From assembly GCF_031143425.1 (NCBI RefSeq), contig NC_090445.1, positions 816,742,317 to 816,806,316 on the forward strand: a DNA stretch of 64,000 nucleotides, read 5' to 3'. The position numbers were made by a program, and so were the translations under genes. This DNA is from Pleurodeles waltl (Eukaryota > Chordata > Amphibia > Caudata > Salamandridae). Every line of letters begins with the position of its first letter. Position 1 is the stretch's first letter. Shown piece by piece: positions 10,249-21,977 of the stretch. The notes beneath the pieces are model-generated. The model did no database searches and was not told where the DNA came from. It worked only from the letters and a program-made list of their open reading frames with translations.

Positions 10249-11775
10249 ATGGCATGGCAAAGACACCCCAGGTTCTCGGAGGAGGAGCTCAGGGTCATGG
10301 TGGAGGAAATCGTCTGGGTAGAGCCACAGCTATTCAGATCACAGGTGCAGCACACCTCCATAGATAGGAAGATGGAGCTATGGTGAAGAATAGTGGACAG
10401 GGTCAACGCAGTGGGACAGCACCCAAGAAATCGGGAGGACATCAGGAAGAGGTGGAACGACCTACGGGGGAAGGTGCGTTCCGTGGTCTCCGGACACCAC
10501 CTGGCGGTTCAGCGGACTGGCGGCAGACCCCCACCTCCTCCCCCACAACTAACAACATGGGAGGAGCAGGTCTTGGCGATTCTGTATCCTGAGGGCCTTG
10601 CAGGAGTAGGTGGAGGAATGGACTCTGGTAAGTCAAACCTTTAACTACTTCATCCCCCACCCACCTGCATGCTATCACCTACCCCCACCCTCGCCCTCAC
10701 TCCCATCACTCCTACTCCTCACAAACGTCCCACTATCACAATCCACACATCCCAACACCAGGCCCTGCATGCAACACCAAAGCATGGACACCCATCACTA
10801 AAGCATGCCCCTGCACAAAGCCATACACCCCCCTAAACCACCATCACACAAGGTCCCACTCAGGAATGCTAGCACTGGGGTACACGGTCTCCCACCCATT
10901 GCACACCTTGACACACACAGATGCAATAATCATGCCTTTATACCCCTGCAGGACCCCTACCCAACGTCACCAGACAGGAGGGTCCACACATGTCCACACC
11001 ACCAACAGAAGAGGCCCACAGTGATGACAGCACCTCTGTCCAACTGGATCTAGATGACCAGCCCGCCACATCGGGGACCTCGGGACAGTCGGTTCCCCTG
11101 ACACAGTCAAAGGCCACCACAGAGCTTTCCCCCTCTGGAAACACCAGCACAGCACCCACCCAGCGGGCCCATACCTCCGTCCCCAGGACACGTCAATCAG
11201 CAGTGTGTCCACCACTACAGGGAACCCAGGCTAACCCACCACCCCAACAACAACAGGGACCTGGGGGCAGTGGTAGTGGGCACATGGTCCAGGGGACGGA
11301 GGCCCAGGAACACAGGGGAACTGGGAGGGCTGCTGTGCGACAGGGGGCAGACAGGCCCAGGGAACCCACTCTCCACGAGGCCCTCTCCTCCATCATGGGA
11401 GCATACCACCACTCCCAGGAGAAGATGGCAACGGTACTGGCCAAGTTTCAGGAGACCCAGCGCCTGCAGGAGGAACAGTATATGGGCTTCAGGGAGGAAC
11501 TCAGAACCATCAATTCCACCCTGGGCACCATCGTAGGGGTGCTGAAGGAAGTACTCAACACCAGGAGGGACACTGTGGCACTACAAGGGGCCCCGGATAC
11601 TAGCCTGGACGATGAACTGCCCCCCACCTCCGCTGGTGCTAGTGGACAGGAGGCACCGCCACAGGACCACCACACCAGCACCCCACCCCCTGCAGAGGGA
11701 GAACCACCCCGCAAACGGTCCCTGAGATCCAGGACAAATACAGAGAACGATGCCAAGCCCCCCACCAAGAAATGA
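10249..11775 (+). pseudogene. Harbinger Myb1 (NAIF1-like), left arm
   Basis: Two exons join in frame: 10249-10627 and 10952-11775, with GTAAGT donor and TGCAG acceptor, giving about 400 codons. Residues 9-80 form a Myb/SANT-like domain (RFSEEELRVMVEEI, then RIVDRVNAVG and IRKRWNDLRGKV), the type found in NAIF1 and Harbinger Myb-like partners. Exon 2 holds an acidic Ser/Thr-rich stretch, a helical segment predicted to coil (EALSSIMGAYHHSQEKMA to LQEEQYMGF) and a basic tail (PRKRSLRSR). One in-frame TGA inside the SANT domain, where the other arm keeps CGA, is the only break. Its start and exon limits match the other copies. In the superfamily this protein helps the transposase enter the nucleus and bind ends. 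Confidence 0.85.
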
Positions 11776-12254
11776 GACCACCCTGATTGTCATCCTACTG
11801 TCCCACTTTGTCACCCTGTCCATCCTTAAACTGCCCAAGCTCCACTTCCTATGCCCATTTGGGCAATGCACCTGTGAGACTAATAGACTGGACTCTGCCA
11901 TGTGCATTCCTCCGCCATCACCCATCACCATTTTGCTACCCCCTCCAATTTTGAGCTCTAAAATAAACAGCCTTAAAGCACAAAACAATCTGGAGTCTGT
12001 CTGTGATTTCGGAATACTGTATTAGCAAGAACTGTGGCAAAAAGCTCTTTCATTTGTAATGTCAACATACCTATGTCACACAGCTCTAGTCCATGAGGAA
12101 TCAAAGCAGATGTCAAACTGTGGGACCCACATCTGTGAAATCGTAAGGGAAAGTGACAACTCAGTGACCATACACTGGGTGAAAAAGACAGACAGTAGAT
12201 AGGTAGTAGTGTTTAAGTACATGTAGTAGGCAGGTTTGTATTCTTACCTGTGTC
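11776..12254. other. Space between convergent Myb1 and transposase
   Basis: Short 3' flanks of two convergent genes. AATAAA at 11961-11966 follows the Myb1 stop and may be its polyadenylation signal. Nothing else is seen. Confidence 0.5.
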
Positions 12255-13384
12255 TCAGTGGAAATATTGCTGGATCACTGAGTCCCTGTTGTCCATGTCT
12301 TCTTCCTCTGCTTCCTCGTCTTCACTGTCCACAGGCTCCACAGCTGCAACAACACCGCCCTCTGGACCATCCTCCTGCAGAAAGGGCACCTGTCGTCTCA
12401 AAGCCAAGTTGTGAAGCATACAGCAGGCCACGATGATCTGGCACACCTTCTTTGGTGAGTAGAATAGGGATCCACCTGTCATATCGAGGCACCTGAACCG
12501 CACCTTCAGGAGGCCGAAGGTGCGTTCGATCACCCTCCTAGTTCGCCCATGTGCCTCATTGTAGCGTTCCTCTGCCCTTGTCCTGGGATTCCTCACTGGG
12601 GTCAATAGCCTTGACAGGTTGGGGTAACCAGAGCCTCTTGCAAATGGCGAGTGACAAATGTTAGACACACTAACCTGGAGGGATATCCCCAGACCCAGAC
12701 AACCATTCCCACTGAGTAGCTTCCAGGTGCTCACCAAATAGCCACACACGGTGCCTCTGGACTTGACTCATCACATAAGGGATGCTGCTATTCCGCAGGA
12801 TGTAAACGTCATGCACTGAGCCAGGGAACATGGCATTCACATGGGAGATGTGCTGGTCGGCCAAACATACCATCTGAACATTCATCGAATGATAACTCTT
12901 CCGGTTTCTTCACAACTGTCCTCTCGTGTGGGGGGCCAAAGCCACATGTGCCCCATCAATGGCACCTATGATGTTGGGGATATGTCCCAGGGCATAGAAA
13001 TCACCTTTCACTGTAGGCAAATCCTCCACCTGAGGGAAAACGATGTAGCTCCTCATGTGTTTCAGCAGGGCAGACAACACTCTTGACAACACGTTTGAAA
13101 ACATAGGCTGGGACATTCCTGATGCTATGGCCCCTGTTGTTTGAAATGACCCACTTGCAAGGAAATGGAGCACTGAAAGCACCTGCACTTGAGGGGGGAT
13201 TCCTATGGGATGGCGGATAGCTGACATCAGGTCTGGCTCCAGCTGGGTACACAGTTCCTGGATTGTGGCACGGTTAATCCTGTATGTGATTATCACGTGT
13301 CTTGCCTCCATTGTTGACAGGTCCACCAATGGTCGGTACACTGGAGGATGCCGCCATCTCCTCACATGTCCCAGCGGATGGTGC
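12255..13384 (-). pseudogene. HARBI1-like transposase, left arm
   Basis: Exon 13384-12735 is followed by a short intron and exon ~12640-12255. Upstream coding appears to begin after an AG acceptor at 13385-13386; ATG codons lie further down at 13311. The DDE_Tnp_4 signature is present: GAIDGAH (first Asp), FPGSVHD (second Asp), VIERTFGLL (Glu), then the CCMLHNLAL helix and an acidic C-terminus ending QQYFH. The only clear defect in exon 1 is a TGA at 12910-12912, at the place where the other copies read a Tyr codon. The last-intron acceptor is changed from CAGGTG to CAAGAG. It is divergent to Myb2 and convergent with Myb1. Confidence 0.88.
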
Positions 13385-13813
13385 CTATGAAGGACAACAG
13401 CGAGCACAGAGTCAAACAAGTCAGAGGTACGTACCCACAGCTTACACAGAACACCATTCATACAGAAAAAGTGGCCTGTATGTGTGTTGAGTCTAGGCCT
13501 AGGTATGTGTGTCGCAGTTGAAAATGAAGCCATGTGGGCCCCTGAAATGGCGGCTTCCTGACCTGTAAAGTGGGACAATGGGATGTGAGGTGACTGCGCT
13601 GGTGTTGTACACCGTCGCCGTGGGCGGTGGAAGACCGCAGTGCATTGCTGAATTGGTTAACATTGGACCCTATGGGTCCCAGGAGCCAATGACGATGTAC
13701 ACCGCTGTGGACGTAACCGCCATTTTCTATCTGTTCAATCACTCGATACCTGATCTTCGACAGGAGAGGACCTACACTGCAACTGCTACTGTGACCTCGG
13801 TCTGGAAGAGACA

Positions 13814-16614
13814 ATGGCTCGAGTGTCTGGGGAAAGGGCCCCTGCCTTCACATCGGAGGAGTTGGAGAAACTCGTGGATTGGGTCCTCCCCCAGTACACG
13901 CTACTCTACGGTCCTCCATACAAACAAGTAAGTACACTGGGAGCATGCTGTATGGGCTATGCCTGTGTGGAGAGGGGTGGATGTAAGAAGGAAGGGAGGA
14001 GAGTGCGGTGTGCATGAAACGACGGTGAGTGCATGTGCCACATGGCAAGGGTAGGGATGGTGGCCAATCACTTTGACGGTGCAGTTGGTAATAAGTTTCT
14101 CTTCCCCCTGTACAACTCATGTAGGTCAGCACCCACCAGAAAAAATATATTTGGCGTGCCATCGCCAAGGACGTCTGGACCCTGGGGGTCTACCACAGAC
14201 GGAGCACCCACTACTGGAAAAGATGTGAGGACATTCGTCGCTGGAGCAAGAAGATGGCGGAGGCTCAGCTGGGGATGGCCTCCCAACGTGGGAGGGCTGC
14301 CCGTCGCACCATGACCCCCCTGATGTTCAGGATCCTGGCGGTGGCGTACCCGGAGTTGGATGGGCGCTTGAGGGCATCACAGCAGCCACAAGGGGGTGAG
14401 TACACTCTCATTCTGCTGTTTTAGCACACAGTGGAGGAGTCTGAGTGGGGGAGGTGGGCAGTGGGTTTCCCTAGGCCACGGCGAGTTCCGTAGGGAAGGT
14501 CCCTCCGTAAGGCAGGCCATGGGGCACCCCCCCGCACCTCTGTAGAGTGCCAACTACACCTAGTCATGCACCTGTGTCATCCATGTGTGCAGATGTCGTC
14601 CATAGCCTAGTAGGCCATTTCCCAGGAATTGAACATAGGAGCCCAAGAGCGCGGCGTAGTGCAGGGGACTTCTGTGTCTGTTGTGTCCACCAACGATAGC
14701 CGTAATGCATGCACTCAACATGTCTTTCTTCTGTCGTCGTCCCCCTTTTTGTGGTCTCCCTGTTCTTGTGTGCATTAGCATCATCAGGCGGAGGAGCAGT
14801 GGCACCGGAGCACGAGGGAGCTGCATCCCACATGGCCATGGAGGGCCACACTACGGAATCGGACTTCACCAGTGGGACGGAGAGCGAGGGGAGCTCCACG
14901 GCAGGGACAGGAGCTGAGACCAGTGACACGGACTCGTCCTCTGATAGGAGATCCCTTGTGGTGGCGGCAACATCTGTGCCACCCCATCTACAGGTACAAC
15001 TGCCACACCCCCTTCCAGCACCGCCCTCCCAGCAGCTCCTCAGCCTTTGCCCCGTGCCCGCTCACCCGGGAAGGTGGGCATCACCTTCGTCCCAGGCACC
15101 TCAGGCCCTGCCCCAGTCACCCCTGCTGCCCTCAGTGAGGAGGCCATTGACCTCCCCAGGTCCCTTACAGTTGGGCAGTCTACCATTTTGAATGCCATCC
15201 AGGGTCTAGAAAGGCAGTTGCAACAAACCAATGCATTCCTGGAGGGCATTCAGCTTTTCAGACTCTGGCCTCAGCAATGATGGCAGCCATTGTCCCTGTC
15301 TCTAGCCTCCCCCCTCCAACTTCCTCCACCCAGACCCAATCCCCTGTACCCCAGCATACCCCAAGCACCCTCTAGACCAGCATGCACACACGTCAACACA
15401 CAAGGGAGGCTCAGGCAAACATAAGCACCACACATCCCACAGGTACTCACTCAAGCATCATACCCATGCAGACACACCAACATCCACTGCCTCCACTGTG
15501 TCCCGATCCTCCTCGTCTCCCTCCTCCCTCCCAGTCTCATCTACACTCACACCTGCATGCACTACCTCTACAGCCACTACTGCCATCACCAGCACACCCA
15601 CCACCACACCCCGCTAACGTGCAGTCACTACCCCACTACCATTTACACGTCCCCTGTGTCCTCTCACAGTGTGTCTGTGACGCCCCCTCCCAAGATACAC
15701 AAACGCAGGCACACACCCACCCAACAGCCATCCACCTCATGACAGCCTCGAGCCCATGCACCTTCACCCAAAGTCAGCAAACGAACACCTCCTACAACCA
15801 CAACCTCTTCCTCCACTCCCAAACCCCCTCCAGCTACCCGTCCCAGTGTCTCCCAAAAACTTTTCCTGTCCAACCTTGACCTCTTTCCCACACCTCCCCC
15901 ACCCCGTCCGTCTCCTAGGTCCCGAACTAGCACCTCAGCCACAACATCTCCGGGACCAGTGGTGCCTGTAGTCACCGTAATCTGGAGTGCACTGGCCACC
16001 AGGGCAGCCAGTGTGCCACGGAGCCATAGCACAGACAGTCCCCAGTCAAGCATCAGAAGTTGGCCAGAGCCCGGCGGTACAGGAGGAAGACTCCAGCCAC
16101 CAAAGCCGCTCCCAGGGGTACAGGTGGGAGTGTGAAGTCAGCTGCGACACCTTCCAAAGTGGGGAAGGGGCACAAGAAACTCAGCAAGTCTGGGAAGAGC
16201 AGAACGGCGGAGAAGACCGTCATCATCCCCGCTGCCCAGGAGGCCAGCACCAGCCCAGCTGCCCAGGAGGCCACCACCAGCACCAGCCCTGCTGCCCAGG
16301 AGGCCACTGCCAGCACCAGCCCAGCTGCCCAGGAGGCCACCGCCAGCACCAGCCCTGCTGCCCAGGAGGCCACCGCCAGCACCAGCCTTGCTGCCCAGGA
16401 GGCCACTGACAGCACCAGTCCTGCTGCCCAGGAGGCCACAGCCGTCATCCCCGCTGGGACAGAGAGGACCGCCAGCACAAACCCCGCTGGGCTAGAGAGG
16501 ACCGCCAGCACAAGCCCCGCTGGGACAGAGAGGACCGCTAGCACAAGCCTCGCTGGGACAGAGAGGACGGCCAGCACAAGCCCCACTGGGCTAGAGAGGA
16601 CCGCCAGCAGCTGA
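13814..16614 (+). pseudogene. Harbinger Myb2, left arm
   Basis: Three exons are visible: 13814-13927 (38 codons), 14125-14395 and 14788 onward, all with GT-AG borders. Exons 1-2 encode a SANT-like region (AFTSEELEKLV, IWRAIAKDVWTLG, RRSTHYWKR) and a conserved TPLMFRILAVAYPELDGR segment. Exon 3 encodes a Ser/Thr/Pro-rich tail, then an ALSEEAIDL helix, a His/Thr/Pro-rich stretch, a basic KKLSKSGK patch and 11-residue repeats. A one-base loss near 14985 and further slips break exon 3. It is distinct from Myb1 in sequence and exon structure. Its role is unknown; DNA binding is inferred from the SANT-like fold pattern. Confidence 0.75.
16236..16611 (+). repeat. 33-bp coding minisatellites in Myb2 tail, left arm
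   Basis: First a block repeats AAQEATASTSP, then a block repeats a TERTASTSPAG-type unit. Both keep the reading frame. The opposite strand of the same repeat makes long Ala/Val/Leu frames that are not genes. Confidence 0.85.
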
Positions 16615-16619
16615 GTCAC

Positions 16620-17060
16620 TGCAAAGGAGCCCGCCGCTCCAAGCACCACTGAACAGGGCACTGCCGTCTCAAGCACCGCTGAACTTTGCACCTCCGTCTC
16701 AAGCACCGCTGAACAGGGCACCGCCTTCTCAAGCACCCCTGAACAGGGCACCGCCGTCTCAAGCAATGCTGAACAGGGCACCGCCGTATCAAGCACCGCT
16801 GAACAGGGCACCGCCGTCTCAAGCACCGCTGAACAGGGCACCGCCGTCTCAAGCACCGGTGCGGTGCTTGAGTTGGCGGTGCCCTGTTCAGCGGTGCTTG
16901 AGATGGCGGTGCCCTGTGCAGCAGTGCTTGAGTTGGCGGTGCCCTGTTCAGTGGTGCTTGAGTTGGCGGTGCCCTGTTCAGCGCTGCTTGAGATGGCGGT
17001 GCCCTGTGCAGCAGTGCTTGAGTTGGCGGTGCCCTATTCAGCGGTGCTTGAGATGGCGGT
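16620..17060. repeat. 30-bp minisatellite at the palindrome centre
   Basis: A 30-bp unit (coding STAEQGTAVS in the Myb2 direction) runs on the plus strand up to about 16857 and on the minus strand from about 16861. Orientation switches inside the sequence CTCAAGCACCGGTGCGGTG, so the array is itself the symmetry centre of the 14.5-kb palindrome. Units on the two sides differ slightly: GCCGTCTCAAG left, GCCAACTCAAG or GCCATCTCAAG right when read in the same sense. Confidence 0.88.
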
Positions 17061-17225
17061 CTCCATTGCAGGGTCTCAGCTGCTGGCGGTCCTTCATTGC
17101 CAAGCGCGGCATGTGCTGGCGGTTCTTAATGGCCCAGCGGGGCTTTTTCTGGCGGTCCTTTATGGCCCAGCGGGGCTTTTGCTGGCGGTCCTTCAAGGCC
17201 CAGTGGGGCTTTTGCTGGCGGTCCT

Positions 17226-19976
17226 TCATGGCCCAGTGAGGCTAGTGCTGGCGGTGGCCTCCTGGGCAGCTAGGCTGGTGCTGACGGTGGCCTCCTGGGC
17301 AGGTGGGCTGCTTCTGGCGGAGGCCTCCTGGGCAGCTGGGCTGGTGCTGGCGGTGGCCTCCTGGGAAGGTGGGCTGGTGCTGGCGGTGGCCTCCTGGGCA
17401 GCTGGGCTGGTGCTGGCGGTGGCCTCCTGGGCAGCTGGGCTGGTGCTGGCAGTGGCCTCCTGGGCAGCTGGGCTGGTGCTGGTGGTGGCCTCCTGGGCAG
17501 GTGGGCTGGTGCTGGCGGTCCTGTCCTGGGCAGCTTGGATGATGGCGGTCTTCTCCGCCGTGCTGCTCTTCCCAGACTTGCCGGGCTTCTTGTGACCCTT
17601 CCCCACCTTGGAAGGTGTCACAGCTGACTGCACACTCCCACCGGGACCCCTGGGAGCGGCTTTGGTGGCTGGAGTCTTCCCCCTCTCCCACCGGGCACTG
17701 GACAACTTCTGATGCTTCACAGGTGGGGGACTCTCTGTGCTGTGGCTCCGTGCCACACTGGCTGCCCTGGTGGCCGGTGCACTCCAGATTCCGGTGACTA
17801 CAGACATCACTGGTCCCGGAGATGTTGTGGCTGAGGTGCTAGTTCGGGACCTAGGAGACAGACGGGGTGGGGGAGGTGTGGGAAAGAGGTCAAGGGTGGA
17901 CAGGAAAAGTTTTTGGGGCACACTGGGACAGGTAGCTGGAGGGGGTTTGGGAGTGGAGGAAGAGTTGGTGGTTGTAGGACGTTTGGTGACTTTGGGTGAA
18001 GGTGCTTGCGCTGGAGGCTGTCGTGAGGTGGATGGCTGTTGGGTGGGTGTGTGCCTGCATTTGTGTATCTTGGGAGGGGGCATCACAGACACACTGGGAG
18101 AGGGCGCAGGGGACGTGTGAATGGTAGTGGGGGTGGTGAATGTACGTGAGCGGAGTGTGGTGGTGGGTGTGCTGGAGAGGGACGTAGTGGCTCTAGAGGT
18201 AGTGCATGCAGGTGTGAGTGTAGACGAGACTGGGAGGGAGGAGGGAGACGAGGAGGAGGGGGACACAGTGGAGGCAGTGGATGTTGGTGGGTCTGCATGT
18301 GTGTGATGCCTGCGTGAGTGCCTGTGGGATGTGTGGTGCTTATGTTTGCCAGAGCTTCCCTTGTGTGTTGACGTGTCTGCATGCTGGTCTGTAGGTGTGC
18401 TTGGGATAGGCAGAGGTACAGGGGATTGGGTCTGGGTGGAGGAAGTTGGAAGGGGGAGGCTAGAGACGGGGACATTGGCTGCCATCAGTGCTGAGGCCAG
18501 AGTCTGAAAAGCTCGGTGAAGGACTGCCTGATCAGAATGAATGCCCTCCAGGAATGCATTTGTTTGTTGCAACTGCCTCTCTACAACCTGGATGGTATTC
18601 AAAATGGTAGACTGCCCAAAAGTGAGGGACCTGAGGAGGTCAATGGCCTCCTCACTGAGGGCAGCAGGGGTGACTGGGGCAGGGCCTGAGGTGCCTGGGT
18701 CGAAGGTGAAGCCCACCCTCCTGGGTGAGCGGGCACGGGGCAAAGGCTGAGGGGCTGGAGGGAGGGCGGTGCTGGGAGGGGGGCTGGCGGCTGTACCTGT
18801 AGATGTGGGGGGCACAGATGTTGCCGCCACCACAAGGGAGCTCCCATCAGAGGACGAGTCCGTGTCGCTGGTGTCAGCTCCTGTCCCTGCCGTGGAGCTC
18901 CCCTCGCCCTCCGTCCCACTGGTGAACTCTGAGTCCGTAGTCTTGCCCTCAGAGCCATGTGGGATGCAGCTCCCTCGTGCTCCGGTGCCACTGTTCCTCG
19001 GCCTGATGATGCTAATGCACACAAGAACAGGGAGACCACAAAAAGTGGGGGGGATGACAGAAGAAAGACATGTTGAGTGCATGCATTACCGCTACCATTG
19101 GCGGACACGACGGACACAGAAGCCCCCTGCACTACGCCGCGCTCTTGGGGTCTACTATTCAATTCCTGGGAAATGGCCTACAAGGCTATGGATGACATCT
19201 GCACACATAGATGACACAGGGGCATGACTAGGTGTACTTGGCACTCTACAGAGGTGGGGTGGGGTGCCACAATCCTGCCTTACGGAGGGGCCTTGCCTAC
19301 GGAACTCGCCCTGGCGTAGGGAAACCCACAGCCCACCTCCCCCACCCAGACACCTCCACTGCGTGCAAAGTCAGCAGAATGAGAGTGTACTCACCCTCTT
19401 GTGTCTGCTGTGATGCCCTCAAGCGCCCATCCAACTCCGGGTAGGCCACCACCAGGATCCTGAACATCAGGGGGGTCATGGTGCGACGGGCACCCCTCCC
19501 ACGTTACGAGGCCATCCCCAGCTGAGCCTCTGCCGTCTTCTGGCTCCAGCGGCGAATGTCCTCCCATCTTTTCCGGCAGTGGGTGCTCCGTCTGTGGTAG
19601 AACCCCAGGGTCCGGACGTCCTGGGCGATGGCACGCCAAATATCATTTTTCTGGTGGGCGCTGACCTACATGAAATGTACAGGGGAAAAATAGAAGTTAT
19701 AACCAACTGCACCGTCAAAGTGATTGGCCCCGATCCCTACCCTTAGCATGTGGCACATGCATTCACCGTCTTTCATGCACTCAGCACTCTCCCCCCTTTC
19801 TTCTTACATCCAGCCCTCTCCACACAGGCATAGCCCATACAACATGCTCCCTGTGTACTTACCTGTTTGTCTGGAGGACCGTAGAGTAGCGTGTACTAGG
19901 GGAGGACCCCATCCACGAGCTTCTCCAACTCCTCCGATGTGAAGGCAGGGGCCCTTTCCCCAGACACTTGAGCCAT
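17226..19976 (-). pseudogene. Harbinger Myb2, right arm
   Basis: Exons 19976-19863 (38 codons), 19665-19395 (271 bp, the same length as in the left arm) and 19002-17226, with GTAAGT and GTGAGT donors and TAG/CAG acceptors. The last exon is open for about 590 codons and gives the best view of the tail: acidic Ser/Thr region, SEEAIDLLRSLTFGQSTIL helix, long Thr/Ser/Pro/His-rich segment, KLFLSTLDLFPTP motif, a basic stretch, then AAQEATASTSP repeats. Defects: CAA to TAA in exon 2 (near 19506) and a one-base loss at the start of exon 3 (near 18955). Known family roles of this third gene: none that I can name. Confidence 0.78.
17236..17530 (-). repeat. 33-bp coding minisatellite, right arm
   Basis: About nine units of the AAQEATASTSP repeat read on the minus strand. 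Copy number and order differ from the left arm, so the arrays have changed independently. Confidence 0.85.
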
Positions 19977-20424
19977 TGTCTCTTCCAGACCGAGGTCACA
20001 GCAGCACTTGCAGTGTAGGTCCTCTCCTGTCGAAGATCAGGTATCAAGTGATTGAAAAGATAGAAAATGGCGGTCACGTCCGCGGCGGTGTGTACCGTCA
20101 CCGCCGGCGTACATCGTCATTGGCTCCTGGTACCCATAGAGTCCAATGTTAACCAATGCAGCATTGCACCGTGGTCTTTGACCGCCTACCGCGACGGTGT
20201 ACAACACCAGCGCAGTTACCTCACATCCAATTGTCCCACTTTACAGGTCAGGCAGCCACCATTTCAGGGGCCCACATGGCTTTATTTTCAACTGCGTCAC
20301 ACATACCTAGGCCTAGACTCAACACACATACAGCCCATCTTTTGTGTAGGAATGGTGTTCGGTGTAAACTGTGGGTACGTACCTCTGAGTTGGTTGACTC
20401 TGTGCTCGCTGTTGTCCTTCATAG

Positions 20425-21552
20425 GCACCGTCTTCTGGGACATGTGAGGAGATGGCGGCATCTTCCGGTGTACCAACCGTTGGTGGACCTGTCGACAATG
20501 GAGGAGCGACATGTGATTATCACATACAGGCTTGACAGTGCCACAATCCAGGAACTGTGTACCCAGTTGGAGCCAGACCTGATGTCAGCAATCCGCCATC
20601 CCACAGGAATCCCCCCTCAAGTGCAGGTGCTGTCAGTGCTCCATTTCCTTGCAAGTGGGTCTTTTCAAACAACAGTGGCCATAGCATCAGGGATGTCCCA
20701 GCCTATGTTTTCCAACGTATTGTCCAGAGTGTTGTCTGCCCTTCTGAAACACATGCGGAGCTACATCGTTTTTCCTCAGGTGGAGGATTTGCCTACAGTG
20801 AAAGGTGATTTATATGCCCTGGGACACATCCCCAACATCATAGGTGCCATTGATGGGGCCCATGTGTCTTTGATCCCCCCCACAGGAGTGAACAGTTGTA
20901 CAGAAACCGGAAGAGTTATAATTCGATGAATGTACAGATGGTATGTTTGGCCGACCAGTACATCTCCCATGAGAATGCCATGTTCCCTGGCTCAGTGCAT
21001 GACGCCTACATCCTGCAGAATAGAAGCATCCCTTATGTGATGGGTCATCTCCAGAGGCACTGTGTGTGGCTATTAGGTGAGCACCTGGAAGCAAGTCAGT
21101 GGGAATGGTTGTCTGGGGATATCCCTACAGGTTAGTGCGTGTCTAACAGTTGTCCCTCGCCATTTGCAGGTGACTCTGGTTACCCCAACCTGTCATGGCT
21201 ACTGACCCCAGTGAGGAATCCCAGGACAAGGGCAGAGAAACGCTACAATGAGGCCCATGGGCGAACTAGGAGGGTGATCGAGCGGACCTTCGGCCTCCTG
21301 AAGGCCAGGTTCAGGTGCCTCCATATGACAGGTGGATCCCTATTCTACTCACCAAAGAAGGTGTGCCAAATCATCGTGGCCTGCTGTATGCTTCACAACT
21401 TGGCTTTGCGACAACAGGTGCCTTTTCTGCAGGAGGATGGTCCAGATGGTGGTGTTGTGGCAGCTGTGGAGCCTGTGGACAGTGAAGACGAGGAAGCAGA
21501 GGAAGAAAACATGAACAACAGGGACTCAGTGATCCAGCAATATTTCCAGTGA
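20425..21552 (+). pseudogene. HARBI1-like transposase, right arm
   Basis: Exon 20425-21076 and exon 21170-21552, with a GTGAGC donor and GCAG acceptor. The DDE_Tnp_4 landmarks are GAIDGAHV, FPGSVHDAY and VIERTFGLLKARF, so all three catalytic acidic residues are present. A one-base deletion in a C-run near 20880 shifts the frame between the first and second Asp; the rest of exon 1 is open in the next frame. It ends VIQQYFQ-stop. The open frame extends upstream of 20425 but is not conserved with copy B there. The defect differs from that of the left arm, so the arms decayed independently. Confidence 0.88.
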
Positions 21553-21977
21553 GACACAGGTAAGAGTACAGACCTGCCTACTACATGTACTTAAACACTA
21601 CTACCTCTCTACTGTCTGTCGTTTTCACCCAGTGTATGGTCACTGAGTTGTCACTTTCCCTTACGATTTCACAGATCTGAGTCCCACTGTGTGACATCTG
21701 CTTAGATTCCTCATGGACTAGAGCTGTGTGACATAGGTATGTTGACATTACAATTGAAAGAGCATTTTGTCACTGTAATTGCTAATACACTATTTCGAAA
21801 TCACAGACAGACTCCAGATTATTTTGTGCTTTAAGTGTGTTTATTTAAGTGCTCAATATTGGAGGGGGTAGTGAAATGGTGAGGGGTGATGGCGGAGGAA
21901 TGTCCATGGCAGAGTCCAGTCTATTAGTCTCACAGGTGCATTGCCCATATGGGCATAGGAAGTGGAGCTGGGGCAGT

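Noticed and set aside
15382..15879. 165-codon His/Pro/Gln-rich frame
   Set aside because: It is a shifted reading of the Myb2 tail in the left arm; the right arm shows the true frame.
16053..16856. 267-codon Ala/Val/Leu-rich minus-strand frame resembling a membrane protein
   Set aside because: It is the antisense of the Myb2 minisatellites; hydrophobicity follows from the repeat's codons.
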